Shown in pieces: positions 1-12,469 of a stretch of DNA of 64,000 nt. The notes beneath the pieces are model-generated. The model saw only the letters and a program-made list of their open reading frames with translations. It had not been told where the DNA came from and did no database searches. The stretch is from Quillaja saponaria (lineage: Eukaryota; Streptophyta; Magnoliopsida; Fabales; Quillajaceae). Numbering within the stretch: position 1 is the stretch's first letter; each line of letters opens with the position of its first letter. The DNA is taken from NCBI GenBank assembly GCA_029379385.1, contig CM055613.1, forward strand, positions 20,354,001 to 20,418,000. The letters are read 5' to 3'. Made by a program: the position numbers and the translations under genes.

Positions 1-2940
1 TAAGTTTTATTTTTTTTATTTTTTTTAGCAGGTATAACATTTTTACCTTCCAATTTGGGCATACTAAAGATAACAAGGACAATGATTAATGTCTCACGAC
101 CTTGCTTCATTGTTAAGGGAGTTTTTCTTATCCTTCTTCCTTTTGTATTTTTCTCATTATTTTAATGTTCGTCTTAAGTTTGGGGGAGGGTTTTATTGGT
201 GTACTTGTTATTTTAAGTTTTTTTATAGAGATGTTTTATGTTTTTTCGATGATTTCTAGATCCAATGATAATATTGTGGTTAATTGTGATTTTAGTCTTT
301 CAGAAATTATGGGCATAATGTGACTTTATGTTAAATTCTTCTGTTAGTAACATTGTTAGGATATAATTTCCAACATATATGCACTTGATCTTTTACTTAG
401 AATAACATACTTATTTAGAGCCAGTTTATGTTTAGAAAGTTTAGTTTTAGCTAAGGACCCTAGAATTTGTTTGATTGTCTCTTGAGACAAAATCCTAGAC
501 AATACTGAGTTAAGAACATGATTTAAGTCATCTTTAGACCTTTTGAACTTTTTAAGCCAGCCTTTTTTTATATGTTTATCTCTAGTTTACCCCATTGAGC
601 CTAATTTGACTTTTACTTGTTTACACCACATTAAATTTTTTCCCTAACCTTATTTAATTTTCTTTTACACCCTCACTTCTAAGCATGTTAATATTTCTAG
701 GAAGATTCTAGAGTATAAGATGAAAAAATAAATAAATAAATAAAACAAAATAAAATAAAATAAAATAAAAATAAAAATAAAAATAAAATAAAAAAGAAAA
801 AGAAAAAGAGTGGGTGGAAAGAAAAAAATATATATGTACCCCCATGTTCTTCATAATATGATGTAACAAGTTTTAGGGTTTGCCATGGAGTTATTAGGAA
901 GGAATGCAAGCTCTAGTATCAAGGAAGTCTTTCATACGTCGTGCTCTTTCTTATAACATTGAGGACAATGTTAATTTTAAGTTTCGAGGTATAGGAATTC
1001 TTTCTTTCTAATTATGATCAAAATTCCTTCAACTTATAATGAAGAAAAAAAAACAAAAAGTCAAAGAAGAGAAAAGAAATATTTTGATTTTGTGGGAGAT
1101 TAAAAAAAAAAAAGAAAAAAAAACAAAAAGTGAAAGCCAAGTATGGGTGTATTACTTAGAATGTGAAGGGAGTTGTACAAAAAAAATGTTCTAGAATAAA
1201 TAATGTGCCTAGGGTGATTTTAAGCCTTATAAATATCCTTTATCATACTATTATCCTAACCTTACATTACAAGCTTTATAAAGTCCTAATGATTCTTGAC
1301 CGAGTATGGTCTATATTAGTGGGGAAAGAGATGAAAAACAAACCTATGGGTTTGAATGCTAAACTTTATTTCTCATAAACATAAACTTATCCATATTGCA
1401 TTATGCTTCTTTGTAAAATGATCATGCACACACACCGGTGAAAATCCATTCGAGAGTGAAAATAAAGCTTGAATTGAATCATAAATTTGCATGAGTGCCT
1501 ATGGTTAAATCATTTTTCATTGTGTTTTAAGTTTTCTTTTGCTCGGGGACTAGAAAAACTTTAAGTTTGAGGGTGTAATAACTCTTGGAAAAAGGCTTAT
1601 TTTACATCCTTTTAGTCATATTATTTTAGCTATGTTCTAAAATTTTAGTTGGCTTTTGCTTAGTTTTAGTTGATATCTTAGTTAAGTCGTTGTTGCATTA
1701 TGATGATGAATCCTCGTTGATTTGGACTATGATTTAGGTGTTTTATATGATTTTTAACTTATATTAACTTAGTATGTGTGTATGAATGATTTAATGCTTA
1801 AAAGAGTCTCATTGGAAGTCAAATTGGAGGTGAATTTAGGCTCAAAATTGACAAAATTACAAAATAACATGTTGTTGCCATAAGCCATTATGCTACTACA
1901 CCAGGAGCAGTACTGCAACACTAGAAAGATGAAGCTGCAGTGCCAAAGCCATTGTCATTGCCTTGTTTCATCAATTTTTGAAGCAGCGGAGCCAGCTCAA
2001 TTCCTAGTCCGAATTGAAGTAAAATTACGGGTTTTTAAGCCTATAAAAAGGGGATTAGTTTATAGATTCAAAAGACACAAACAAGCTACGATTTTCTGGA
2101 GAAAAAAGAGTCATCAAGAGTGCAAAAAGGCTAGAGGAGCTTGGGAGGATTGAAGATAGAAGACTAACAACCTATGGATTTTCTATTATTTGACTCATTC
2201 TTTACTTATATTTCTTAAATGTCTACATTATTTCAATTTATTTCTACACTAGGTAGCATGAACTAATTTATTCTCTAGAATTATAATTTAACTTAACATG
2301 TAGATTGATTATTTTTATTATTTATTTATTTATTGCTTAGGATTTGGTATATGATTTATTTATTTCATTCAATGCTTAATGCTTATAGTTAATTAGCTAC
2401 CAATTAGATTGATGTAGTAAATTTAAACAAACTAGAAAATGGAGTTTAGGTTTAGCCTTGAGTGATATAACACTTGTTTGAATTTATTCTTATGATTGTT
2501 TGAATTTAATTCGTATATAGGATAAGAATATACCTATATGCCTTGTGTAGCCAATTTAGGTCTAATCTTAATTAGTCTTACTTAATTGAATTCTCATAGG
2601 AATATAGTGAATTGGTAAATAAGATATATAGTTATAAGACATAAGAATATGACTTATAATTGATTAAGAACCCAAAGTTAATAATTCTTTACCATAACTA
2701 TGAATGATAAGATAATAATAAGTCAAGTAGAGTATTGAGGGAAATGTAATTCTAGGCATTTATCAATTGAATTCTTCAATTTAATTTGTCATTAGTTAGT
2801 TTTAGTTTAAATTAGATTTTTCAACCATAATTTGTTTGTTTGAATAGAATTAGGATTGTATTTTTTTTAATATTTAGCTAGATACTTACCATTGAATTCT
2901 AAAGTATTTTTTTCTTTTTAATTTATGTTTTAGTTCTTAT
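1..2940 (+). mobile_element. Retroelement-derived repeat, tandem copy A (3' internal region plus LTR-like part)
   Basis: This non-coding block matches 2941-5816 in order: the T-rich start, the 'taagtttgggggag' stretch, the 'cattgaggacaatg' motif and the TATA-containing second half recur at about 2.94 kb spacing. Around 1559-1573 there is a purine-rich 'ttaagtttgaggg' followed by 'tgtaata', which looks like a polypurine tract and LTR start (about 1574). I infer the 3' end of a Ty3/gypsy-like element, perhaps of the Athila/Tat type, because 'gaggacaatg...taagtttggggg' motifs are common there. No protein-coding remnant is readable. The short open frames inside come from low-complexity sequence and are not genes. 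Confidence 0.55.
1574..2905 (+). repeat. LTR-like segment of copy A
   Basis: The segment starts with 'tgtaata' directly after a polypurine-like tract. It holds a TATA-like box at 2042-2049 (tataaaaa) followed by a G-run, as in LTR promoters. It aligns by eye with about 4510-5816 and with 26798-27510. The right boundary is approximate. The terminal dinucleotide and primer-binding site that would prove an LTR are not clear. Confidence 0.4.
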
Positions 2941-5816
2941 TAAGTTTTATTTAGTTTTTTTTTAGCTGGTATATCATTTTTTACCTCTTTTCAAATTAGG
3001 TAGCAATGACAAGGATTCATGTCTCACCACCTTGCTTTATTAACAAGGGAGTTTTTCTTATTTTTCTTATTTCTATATTTTTTTCTCATTGATTTTAATG
3101 TTCATCTTTTAAGTTTAGGGGAGAGTTTTATTGGTGTACTTGCTATTTTTAGTCTTTTGCTTGAGATATTTTATGCTTTTTCTATATTTTCCCCATCCAA
3201 TGATAATATTGGTTAATTGTGATTTTGGTCTTTCAGAAATTATGGGCATATTGTGAGTTTATGTTAAATTCTTGTTTTAGTAACATTGTTAGGATGTGAT
3301 TTCCAGCATATATGCACTTGATCTTTTGTTCAAAATGACATAATTATTTAGAGGCAGATTATGTTTGGAAAGTTTAGTTTTAGTTAAGGACCCTAGAATT
3401 TGTATGATTCTCTCTTGAGGTGAAATCCTAGAGTTAAGGATATAATTTAAGACATCTTTTGACCGTTTGAATTTTTCAAGCCAACCTTGTTTATATGTTT
3501 ATTCTTAGTTGACCCCATTGAGCCTAATTTGACATTTTCTTGTTCACATCATATTAAATTTTTTCCTTAACCTTATTTAATTTTCTTCTAAGCGTGTTAA
3601 TCTTTTTAGAAGATTCTGGAGTATATGATGAAATAAAAAAGGAAAAGAGTGGTTGTATAAAAAAATATATATATCTACTCCATGTTCACTCCATTCTTTA
3701 TAATATAATGAAATAAGTTTGGGAGTTTACCATAGAGTTGTTAGGAAGGAATGTGAGCTCTAGTATCAAGGAAGTTTTTCATACCTTGTGTTTTTTCTTG
3801 TAACATTGAGAGAAATGTTAATTTTAAATTTAGGGGTATGGGAATTCTTTCTAATTATGATCAAAATTCTTCAAATTGTGATTAAAAAAAAGGAAGGGGT
3901 GAATAAAAAAATAATAATAAAAAGTGGAAAAGATGAAGAAGAGAAAAAAAAATTTTGATTTTGTAGGAGATAAAAGAAAAATGGAAGCCAAGTATGGGTG
4001 TATTATTTGAAATGTAAAGGGAGTTGTACAAAAAATAAGTCCTAGAATAAATAATATGCTTAGGGTAATTTTATGCCTTATAAATATGCTTTATCATACC
4101 GTTACCCTAACCTATATTACAAGGTTTATAAAGTCATAATTATCCTTGATCGTGTACAATCTATATTATTAGAGAGAAAAATGAAAACAAAACCTATAGG
4201 GTTAGAATGCTAAATTTTACTTTTCATAGACAAAAAGTTATTTGGATTGCATTGTAGTTATTTGTAAAATAATCATGCACACACAAACGTGAAAATCCTT
4301 TCAAAAATGAAACTAGTGCTTAAATTGAATCATAAATTTTCATGATTGCCAATGATTGTCCTTAAGTCAATAGATCATTAATATATATATATATAAGGAT
4401 ACTTTGAAAATCATTGATTTAGTGCAATTCATATCTTGCTTGTCGTTTTTCGTTGTGTTTTTAGTTTTTTTTTTTTTGCTTGGAGACTTGCAAAACTTTA
4501 ATTTTAATTTTGGAAAAAAACTTATTTTACATCCTCTTACTCATATTATTTAAGCTATGTTCCAAAGTTTTAGTTGGTTTTTGTTTAGTTTTAGTTGAAT
4601 TCTTAGTTGAGTACTTGTTGTATTAGGATGATGAATATTAGCTGATTTGGGCTAGGATTTAAGTGTTTTATATGAGTTCTAACTTATATTAACTTAGTTT
4701 GTGTGTTTTGAGAGTTTAATGTTTAAAAGAGCCTCATTGGAAGTCAAATTGGAGGTGAATTCGGGGTCAAAATTGGCAAAATCGCAAAATAGCATGCTAC
4801 TAGAAGCCACTGGGCTGAGGCACAGGGGCAGTGCTGCAATGCCAGAAAGATGAAGCTGCAGCGCCAAAGAAACTGCCAATGCCCTGTTTCGTTGATTTTT
4901 GAAGCCACATTACTAGTCCAAATTAAAGTAAAATTGAAAGTTTTTAAGCCTATAAAAGGGGGACTAGCTTGAGGATTCAGAACACACAAACAAGCTAGGA
5001 TTTTTTAGAGAAAAGGGAGCCATCAAGAATGCAAAAAGGCAAGATGAGCTTGGGAGAATTGAAGATTGACAACCTATTGGTTTTCTATTATTCTACTCAT
5101 TCTTTAGTTTTCCTGTATTTCTTTAATGTCTACATTATTTCAGTTTATGTCTATACTAGGTAGCATGAACTCATTTATTCTGTAGGGTTACAATTGAGCT
5201 TAGTATGTAGCTTGATGCTTTTTATTATTTATTAATTACTTAGGGTTTGGTATGTGATTTATTTATATCATTCTATGTTTAATGTTTCTAGTTGATTAGC
5301 TACCAAATAGAAGGATGTGGTAAACTTAAACAAACCTAGAAAATGTAGTTTAGGTTTAGCCTTGAGTGATATAGCACTTGTTTAAATTCACTCACATGAT
5401 TGTTTGAATTTAATTCGTATATAGCATAAGAGTATACCTATATGCCTTATGTAGAAAATTTAAGAGTCTTGCTTAATTGAATTCTCATAGGAATATAGTG
5501 AATTGGTTAAGACATATAGTTATAAGACATCGGAATATGGCTTATAATTGATTAAGAACTTTAGGTTAATAATTCTTTACCATAATAAGCATGATAAGAT
5601 AACAATAAGTCAAGTGGACTGTTGACGGAAATTGTTATTCTTGACCATCCATCGAATTCTTAAGTTTAATTTGTTACCAATTAGTTTTAGTTTAAATTAG
5701 ACTTTTCAACCATAATTCGTTTATTTGAATAAAATTAGGATTGAGTTAATTTTAATACTTAGCTAGATATTAGTGATAATTCCTTATGGGATTGACACTC
5801 TATTTAATCATTATAT
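2941..5816 (+). mobile_element. Retroelement-derived repeat, tandem copy B
   Basis: This is a second, diverged copy of the 1-2940 unit in the same orientation, joined head to tail. A TATA-like box lies at 4951-4958 (tataaaag) followed by 'ggggact'. The polypurine/LTR junction seen in copy A is damaged here (about 4490-4510). An (AT)n run at 4381-4395 is specific to this copy. Two units in direct tandem suggest unequal recombination between LTRs of one family. No coding capacity is visible. Confidence 0.55.
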
Positions 5817-6966
5817 TACTTACAATGAAACATGTAGTTGCATTACGAAATTTGTTTGAATAATCAAAAATTCAACCAAATAGACCAAAAGTTAAGCATA
5901 TATTTGACCATAACAGATGGAGTGTTCGCTTTCTTAAACTTTCCACTTAACTTATACAATTCAAAAATAATTTTGAATGAATTTAATATACATTTTTCAT
6001 GTCAGACAAACATATATTAGTTCATTTAAAACGATTCTCAAATGGGTATCTAAGGTAATATGATATGCAAAGCATTTATTAGCATCATATATGGACATAT
6101 TGAATTAAGATCATGAACAAACATATATTAGTACAGAAAATTATGAAACTTAAATAGAAGGGAAATTGAAGAATTACTTTATCAATGAGGTAACTATATA
6201 TATTATGATCCTCAAATTTTTCCCTTGACTATTGATTTCTCATATGATGCTTCCATCATAACTAAAAGGGCAAAGAATCTTTGGGTATTCATGAATTTGA
6301 ATTTGAATTTTTTTTTTAGTGCAGTTGAGATTCTACAAATTTAATTGTGTAGGTCACTATATTAGTAATTACCACTCCAAGTCTTTTAATAAAAAATAAT
6401 AATTCAGATTCAAATCCAAATTCCTAAGAGCCCAAAGGGAATAACAAATGAGATAGACAATAATTCTTCCTGTGAATGCATTAAAATATGAAATAAGCCT
6501 TCCTGTCAATGCATTAGACCATGATAATAATTGAAGATAAGAACTATTAAAAAGAGAAGAATAAGTATTAATTGCCTATATAAATTGTTAAAAAAAAATT
6601 CTTCTTAGTTCAACTAGATAGGATGTTAAATGAGTACTTTACCATTTATGCACATGTAGTTTCAAATGGCCAATATATATATGTTTTACATTCTCAATTG
6701 GTCTTTCTCTGATTTCTATATATTGGCATTTAGGTTTTATTTTTGTGTTGTTTGGATTGTATGTAACTATGGTTTAGTAGGTATTTTAAAGTTTAGAAGT
6801 TTATTACTTTATTGGGGTTTTCATTTTTTTTTGTTTTATTTTTAAATTTTGTTACATTATTTAGAATATAAATACATATCTATATTTTAAATATTATATT
6901 ACAAGAGTTTATTATTATTATTATATATATTTTAAATATTTTATCACATAAGTTTAATTATCATTA
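5817..6966. other. AT-rich intergenic sequence, no gene seen
   Basis: AT-rich sequence with poly-A/T runs. The 60-codon open frame at 5838-6020 has no recognisable domain. I see no RNA gene or transposon end here. Confidence 0.6.
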
Positions 6967-7255
6967 GAAGTTGTTATGATCGTACTTTACCTATCTAGGC
7001 ATTTTGATCTTTTATTGGAATTAAGATAATATTTTCAAGGTTTTAAGGCAATTGAATCTCTTATTGGACTTAAACTCATTAGGATTTATTTTTGGAAGTT
7101 GTTATGATTTGTATTTTACCTATATGGGCATTTAGATCTTTTATTAGACTTAAATTAATATTTTCAAGGTTTTAAGGCATAGATAAAAATATTCTTAAGA
7201 TTTTAAGGTATTTTGATCTTTTATTGAACTTAAAGTCATTAGGATTTATTTAAGA
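6967..7255 (+). repeat. Tandem ~128-bp direct repeat
   Basis: The stretch beginning 'gaagttgttatgat' at 6967 recurs at 7095 (128 bp later). A partial third copy ('ttttaaggtattttgatc') follows up to about 7255. It is non-coding, about 180 bp upstream of the copia element, and diverged. Confidence 0.7.
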
Positions 7256-7432
7256 AAAATCTTCTCACTTGAGAGATTATGAATCTAACTAATAGGAGTT
7301 TTGCCAATACTCAAATTATGTTTTTGTTTAATTTTTCTACCCTTAGTGTTAAGCTCCCCTTTCAAAACCATGACTTCATTCCTTACCTAAATCATGACAA
7401 TACATTACCACCACCCCATATTTCATACTAAT

Positions 7433-7637
7433 TGTTAGAGTGTAAATATAGGCAGCTTAATTAGTGGGTCAAATTTCCTTATTTATAGTTTCCTTATTTT
7501 TGTGTAATTTCTATTATATATTTGGTTGATATTTAGTCTAGGTTCACTATGTTAGATTAAATACTTTAGCCTATAAGTAAAGGCTCCTTCTTGTATATTG
7601 AAAATCATCTATATATACATTCTTCTTATATTCAACA
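7433..7637 (+). repeat. 5' LTR of the copia element
   Basis: 205 bp, starting 'tgttagagtg' and ending 'attcaaca'. It matches 11192-11415 throughout. A TATA-like 'atatatacat' lies near its 3' end (about 7610-7620). Confidence 0.93.
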
Positions 7638-7649
7638 TGGTATCAGAGC
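7638..7649 (+). other. Primer-binding site, initiator tRNA-Met type
   Basis: The sequence 'tggtatcagagc' starts immediately after the LTR's terminal 'ca'. This is the classical plant copia primer site complementary to the 3' end of initiator tRNA-Met, matching in all 12 bases. Confidence 0.92.
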
Positions 7650-7740
7650 TTAGGGAGAAAAAATCCTAATTTTTATTTTTTGCAGAAAAAAAATCCTAAT
7701 TTTTATTTTCCGTTGTGTTTCATTCCAGCGTGTCTCTCTA

Positions 7741-8334
7741 TTGTTGCGTTTCATTTTAGCAGTACGATTATTGTTCATCAGGGTACTGTTCATCGGTATG
7801 TCTACCTTTGAAAAATCTGAAATCGGTATGTCAAAACTTAGTACTTTTACCTCTGTGTTTTCTAGATCCCCTGTTATTATTACAGCTAATATTGTTCAAT
7901 CAGCCAATTCACTTGAAGTTTCACAATCTAAAAACAAGCTTATTAATGTCTCATTATCAGCTACTGAATATGATAAGTTCTTACAGTATCAAGCTACCCA
8001 GTTATTTTCTCATGGTAATTCTGTTGCTTGCCTCTCTCAGACCCCTTCTGACACTTGGATTCTTGATTCTGGTGCCTCTGATCACATATCTGATAATCCC
8101 AAACTTTTTTCTAGTATTAGTAATCCATCATCACTTTCCACTATCACTATAGCTAATGGCTCCACAACCATTGCTAAAGGTATAGGTCAAGCTACACCAT
8201 TATCTTCTTTGCCTTTAGAATCTGTGTTTTATGTCCCTGAATGTTCATTCAGTCTGATTTCTATTAGTCAATTGACTCGTTCTCTCAATTGTTCTGTCAC
8301 TTTCATTGATGATTCTTTTACTATACAGGACTGA
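7741..8334 (+). pseudogene. Copia gag-pol remnant: protease region
   Basis: An open frame of about 197 residues. Its first ~95 residues are not recognisable as capsid. The second part has the aspartic protease motif 'WILDSGASDHI' and the following beta-rich region including 'FYVPECSFSLISISQL', typical of copia retropepsin. The nucleocapsid CCHC zinc finger that should precede the protease is absent, so about 1 kb of gag has been lost. The frame stops at 8334 and the polyprotein resumes in another frame, so a frameshift is present. Confidence 0.85.
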
Positions 8335-8409
8335 CGTACGGGACGAACGATTGGCACAGGGCGTGAGTCACAAGGCCTCTACCATCTTACCACACTACCT
8401 ACATCTTCA

Positions 8410-8859
8410 GTGGCTTGTTCTACAGATGTATCACCTATTCTCATTCACAGTCGATTGGGTTATCCTAGTCTATCTAACCTTCAGAAGATGGTCCCTCATT
8501 TGTCATCTCTATCATCTTTAAATTGTGAATCATGTCAGCTTAGCAAGCACACACGTGCTTCGTTTCCAAAGCATAGTCGTTTTAGAGCAGAGTCTCCCTT
8601 TCATCTTGTTCATACTGATGTTTGGGGTCCTAGTCATGTTAGTTCATCTTTGGGATTTCAGTATTTCGTAACCTTTATTGATGACTATTCTCGTTGCACG
8701 TGGTTATTTTTAATGAAAAATCGTTCTGAGTTATTTTCTATATTCCAACAGTTTTGTGTTGAAATTAAAACACAATTTGGTGTTTCTATTCGTATTTTGC
8801 GTAGTGATAATGCACGTGAATATTTTTCTACATCATTTCAGCAATTTATGACATCTTAA
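8410..8859 (+). pseudogene. Copia pol remnant: GAG-pre-integrase and integrase N-terminal half
   Basis: The start carries the zinc-binding pre-integrase region ('HSRLGYPSLSNLQ', then 'CESCQLSKH'). It is followed by the integrase core with the first catalytic aspartate in 'HTDVWGP' and the second in 'LRSDNAREY'. An in-frame TAA at 8857-8859 cuts the core before the catalytic glutamate, which lies in the next open frame. Confidence 0.88.
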
Positions 8860-8862
8860 GGT

Positions 8863-10656
8863 ATGCTACATCAATCATCTTGTTCTCACACCCCTCAACA
8901 AAATGGAGTTGCTGAGAGCAAAAACAGACATTTAATTGAAACAGCTCGCACTCTATTACTTCATGGTCATGTTTCACTTCGGTTTTGGGGTGATGTTGTA
9001 CTTACTGCATGCTACCTTATTAATCGAATGCCATCTTCTACATTGCATAACAAAATTCCATACTCTGCCACTTTTCCTAATCATCCCTTATATTCACTTC
9101 CGCTTCATATCTTTGGTTGCATTTGTTTTGTTCATGATCTAACACTTGGACAGGATAAACTCTCTTCCAAATCATTTAAGTGCGTCTTCTTGGGTTATTC
9201 TCTCCTTCAAAAAGGGTATAAATGTTACTGTCCAGATAAGAATCGTTACTTTATCTCCGCTGATGTTACATGTTTTGAGGAATCTTCATTCTTTTCCTCG
9301 ACTATTCCCGAGTCACCTTCTATCTCTGAGGCTCTTCCGTTTCCTTATCTTGGACCACATGACTATGTATCATCTTCACCACTACCTGATCTTCCAGCAG
9401 ACACTGTTGATGTACCTGATGACTCACCTTCTGTCCTAACACCTTCCCGTGCCTCGGATCCTGCTTCACCACCTATTTTACGAAGAGGTACTCGTTTAAC
9501 TCGTAATCCTTATCTTATTTATACTTTTTTGAGTTATCATTGTTTATCTTCACCCTATTATGCATTTGTCTCCTCTTTGTCTTCTATTTCTGTTCCAAAG
9601 TCCACTAGTGATGCTCTTGCTCATCCCGGGTGGTGGCAGGCCATGATTGATGAAATGAACGCCTTACATACTAATGGTACTTGGGAACTGGTCTCTTTAC
9701 ATTCTGGAAAATCCATTGTTGGCTATAAATGGGTATACACCGTAAAAGTTCATCCTGATGGTTATGTTGATCGCTTAAAGGCTAGATTGGTAGTAAAAGG
9801 CTACACTCAGGTATATGGTGTGGATTATTCAGAAACTTTTTCTACCGTAGCTAAAATTACATTTGTCAGGGTATTTATATCTCTAGCTGCTATTTTTGAT
9901 TGGCCACTCTATCAATTGGACATCAAAAATGCTTTCTTACATGGTGACCTTGATGAAGAAGTCTTTATGGAGCAACCACCTGGTTTTGTTGCTCAGGGGG
10001 AGTCCGGTATGGTGTGTCGATTGAAAAAGTCTCTATATGGCTTAAAGCAATCTCCTAGAGCTTGGTTTGGTAGATTCAGTGAAGTTGTTCTTAGTTTTGG
10101 CCTTCAGATGTGTACTGTTGATCACTCAGTTTTCTATAAATATACACCTAATGGCATAATTCTTTTAATTGTATATGTGGATGATATTGTGATTACAGGT
10201 GATGATAATCATGGGATTCAACAATTGAAATCATTCCTACAGTCTAAGTTTCAAACTAAAGACTTAGGACAACTAAAATACTTCTTGGGCATTGAGGTTG
10301 CAAGACCACAATTGGGTATTTGCCTTTCTCAAAGAAAGTATTGTCTGGATGTCTTGAGTGATATAGGTATGTTGGATTTCAAACCTGTAGATACTCTTAT
10401 GGATCCCAACACTAAACTTGTACCAGATGAGGGGGAGCTACTGACTAATCCTGAGCAATATAGACGTCTTATTGGTAAGCTGAATTATCTCTCAGTCACT
10501 ATACCAAATATTGCTTTTGCAACTAGTACGGTTAGCCAATTTCTTTCTCAGCCTCGAACATCTCATTGGAATGCTGTTATTTGTATCCTAAGATACCTTA
10601 AAACTGCACCCGGAAAAGGATTATTATATAAGAATCATGGGCACACTCTAGTTTGA
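8863..10656 (+). pseudogene. Copia pol remnant: integrase C-terminal half and reverse transcriptase
   Basis: It starts right after the stop at 8857 in the same reading frame and continues the integrase core with 'QQNGVAES', supplying the third catalytic acidic residue. A proline/serine-rich linker follows, then the copia reverse transcriptase: 'YKWVYTVK', 'RLKARLVVKGYTQ', 'LDIKNAFLHGDL', and the catalytic 'YVDD' at about residues 438-441 (10174-10185). The frame ends at a TGA within what should be the connection to RNase H. It is long and conserved enough to have been functional, but the upstream stop and missing gag make the element non-autonomous. Confidence 0.92.
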
Positions 10657-11135
10657 GGATATGGTCGTGGTCATACATTAGTCCATAAACATAATTCTAC
10701 TCCAGTTCAAGGTTATAGCGATGCTGATTGGACAAAGCTCTCAATTTGACAGAAGATCTACTACAGGATATTGTATATTTCTGGGTGGAAATCTTGTTTC
10801 ATGGAAAAGTAAAAAGTAGACTGTTGTTACAAGATCTAGTGCTGAATCTGAATATAGGGTCATGACTCATACCAGTGCTGAGTTAGTTTGGCTGAAAAAT
10901 CTATTAGACGAACTTGGATTTCAGCACTCACAGCCTATGGAGTTAGTATATGATAATCAAGCTGCATTACATATTGCATCAAATACAGTCTTTCATGAAC
11001 GAACAAAACATATATAAGTTGATTGTCATTTCGTTCGTGAGAAGCTTATGGATAATACAATCAATACTACATATACAAAATCAGAAGATCAGTTAGCATA
11101 CTTATTCACAAAATCTTTGATAGGAAACCGATTGC
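10657..11135 (+). pseudogene. Copia RNase H remnant
   Basis: Out-of-frame pieces of the copia RNase H can be read, beginning with 'GYSDADWTK' near 10710, then an SSAE-like 'SSAESEYR' near 10833 and a 'VDCHF' region near 11020. Several stops and at least one frameshift break it. It sits in the expected place between reverse transcriptase and the 3' LTR. Confidence 0.75.
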
Positions 11136-11179
11136 GATATCTATGCAACAAACTTGGAACATATAATCTTTATGCTCCA

Positions 11180-11191
11180 GTTTGAGGAGGG
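11180..11191 (+). other. Polypurine tract of the copia element
   Basis: 'tttgaggagggtg' lies immediately before the 3' LTR start 'tgctagag', the position of the plus-strand primer in LTR retrotransposons. Confidence 0.8.
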
Positions 11192-11415
11192 TGCTAGAGT
11201 GTAAATATAGGCAACTTAATAAGTGGGTCAAATTTCCTTATTTATAGTTTTCTTCCTTATTTATAGTTTCCTTATTTCTGTGTAATTTTTATTACGTATT
11301 TGGTTGATATTTAGTCTATGTTCACTAGGTTAAGTTAAATACTTTAGCCTATAAATAGATGCTCCCTCTTGTATATTAAAAATCATCTAAATATACATTA
11401 TTCTTATATTCAACA
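11192..11415 (+). repeat. 3' LTR of the copia element
   Basis: 224 bp. It is 19 bp longer than the 5' LTR because the 'cttccttatttatagttt' block is tandemly duplicated here only. Otherwise it aligns along its full length and ends 'attcaaca' before the target duplication. Confidence 0.93.
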
Positions 11416-11420
11416 CTAAT

Positions 11421-12180
11421 CTATACATAATTATACTTGAACTTTTCATGAGTAAGTAATGTGTTATATTAAAGCAAGAAAGTTTGTTGAGATCTTGTTA
11501 ACAATACATGAACATACATACCCATACATTCAGGTGGTAACTCTCAATAGATGTGACGGTGGCGAGGCTCGGTTGGATGACAGGGACGACGAGAGAGCTA
11601 TAACTAGTCAACAATGAAGGAAATAAAAGGAAGGTGTGAAATATATCGAGAAATGAAATTTAAGCTGGGATGAGTTTTTACGTCTGTCATTACAGACGTA
11701 GATACATTAAGTGGTGATACATAAAAGAATATATTTTTTAACAATAATATTATATTATCTGTATTTGCATTTTGCAGATGCAACTAAGTTCAATGCATAC
11801 CCATATAAATTTGGTTGAAAATGGTGCCAAATTAAGATAAGTGAGTCTGGAACGATACACGCTAATGGAAAATTGCAGAAGCAGACATAATCACAAATAT
11901 GGCTACAAAATTCATCATTTTCTATGTCATGCGTTATAAGTATCAGTATTTGAAATATTATTTTTTTGGAACTATCTACGTTTTTGTTTTTGTTGATGCA
12001 GATAAACAATTTGCAGAAGTTGATAGATAATAATCACGTATATATTTTCCAAGTATGCTTTGTGGCAGATATAAATGTGGTAATTTCTTGTAGTGGCAGC
12101 TTTTGGAACATATCGATACACCTCTTTCAAATCCCTACATCGAATATAATTGTGGAATATCAGACTTGGAAGGTGTTTCA
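11421..12180. other. Intergenic, no gene recognised
   Basis: Overlapping short open frames on both strands (11755-12205) show no recognisable domain or codon signal. A perfect 9-bp inverted repeat lies at 11679-11700. Confidence 0.5.
11679..11700. repeat. Short perfect inverted repeat
   Basis: 'tacgtctgt' and 'acagacgta' are perfect reverse complements separated by 4 bases (catt). No T-run follows, and its role is unknown. Confidence 0.6.
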
Positions 12181-12469
12181 TGACAAATTAAAACTTCAAA
12201 AATAATATAATTGTACTTACCTTAAAATCATTATAACAATAGGCTTTCACCTTATCAAGGAACTTTCGATAGTGTAAGATCAGACATGAAAGGTGTTTCA
12301 TGACAATACCAGAAATGGTAGTGCACACCTTCATGTCGTTAAGCTCATCCCCAATAAATGTTTGTAATACATACAAAAAGATATGCATGTAAGCAAAATA
12401 CAAGCTATAAATACAATTAAATAGAAAAATATGAAGAATATTTACCTGTCTCCAACTATATATGAATAA

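Larger units (their letters stand above)
7428..11420 (+). mobile_element. Complete but inactive Ty1/copia LTR retrotransposon
   Basis: The element body is 7433-11415 (3,983 bp), flanked by a perfect 5-bp target duplication 'ctaat' (7428-7432 and 11416-11420). LTRs begin TG and end CA. A tRNA-Met-type primer site follows the left LTR and a purine-rich tract precedes the right one. The coding order protease, integrase, reverse transcriptase, RNase H identifies Ty1/copia. It is shorter than a typical ~5 kb element because capsid and nucleocapsid parts of gag are missing. It is interrupted by frameshifts and stops. My hand alignment of the two LTRs shows about 18 substitutions in 205 positions, so the insertion is not recent. 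Confidence 0.93.

Noticed and set aside
697..909. Phe/Leu-rich minus-strand frame
   Set aside because: It comes from an A-rich low-complexity tract (aaataaaataaa...) in the retroelement repeat.
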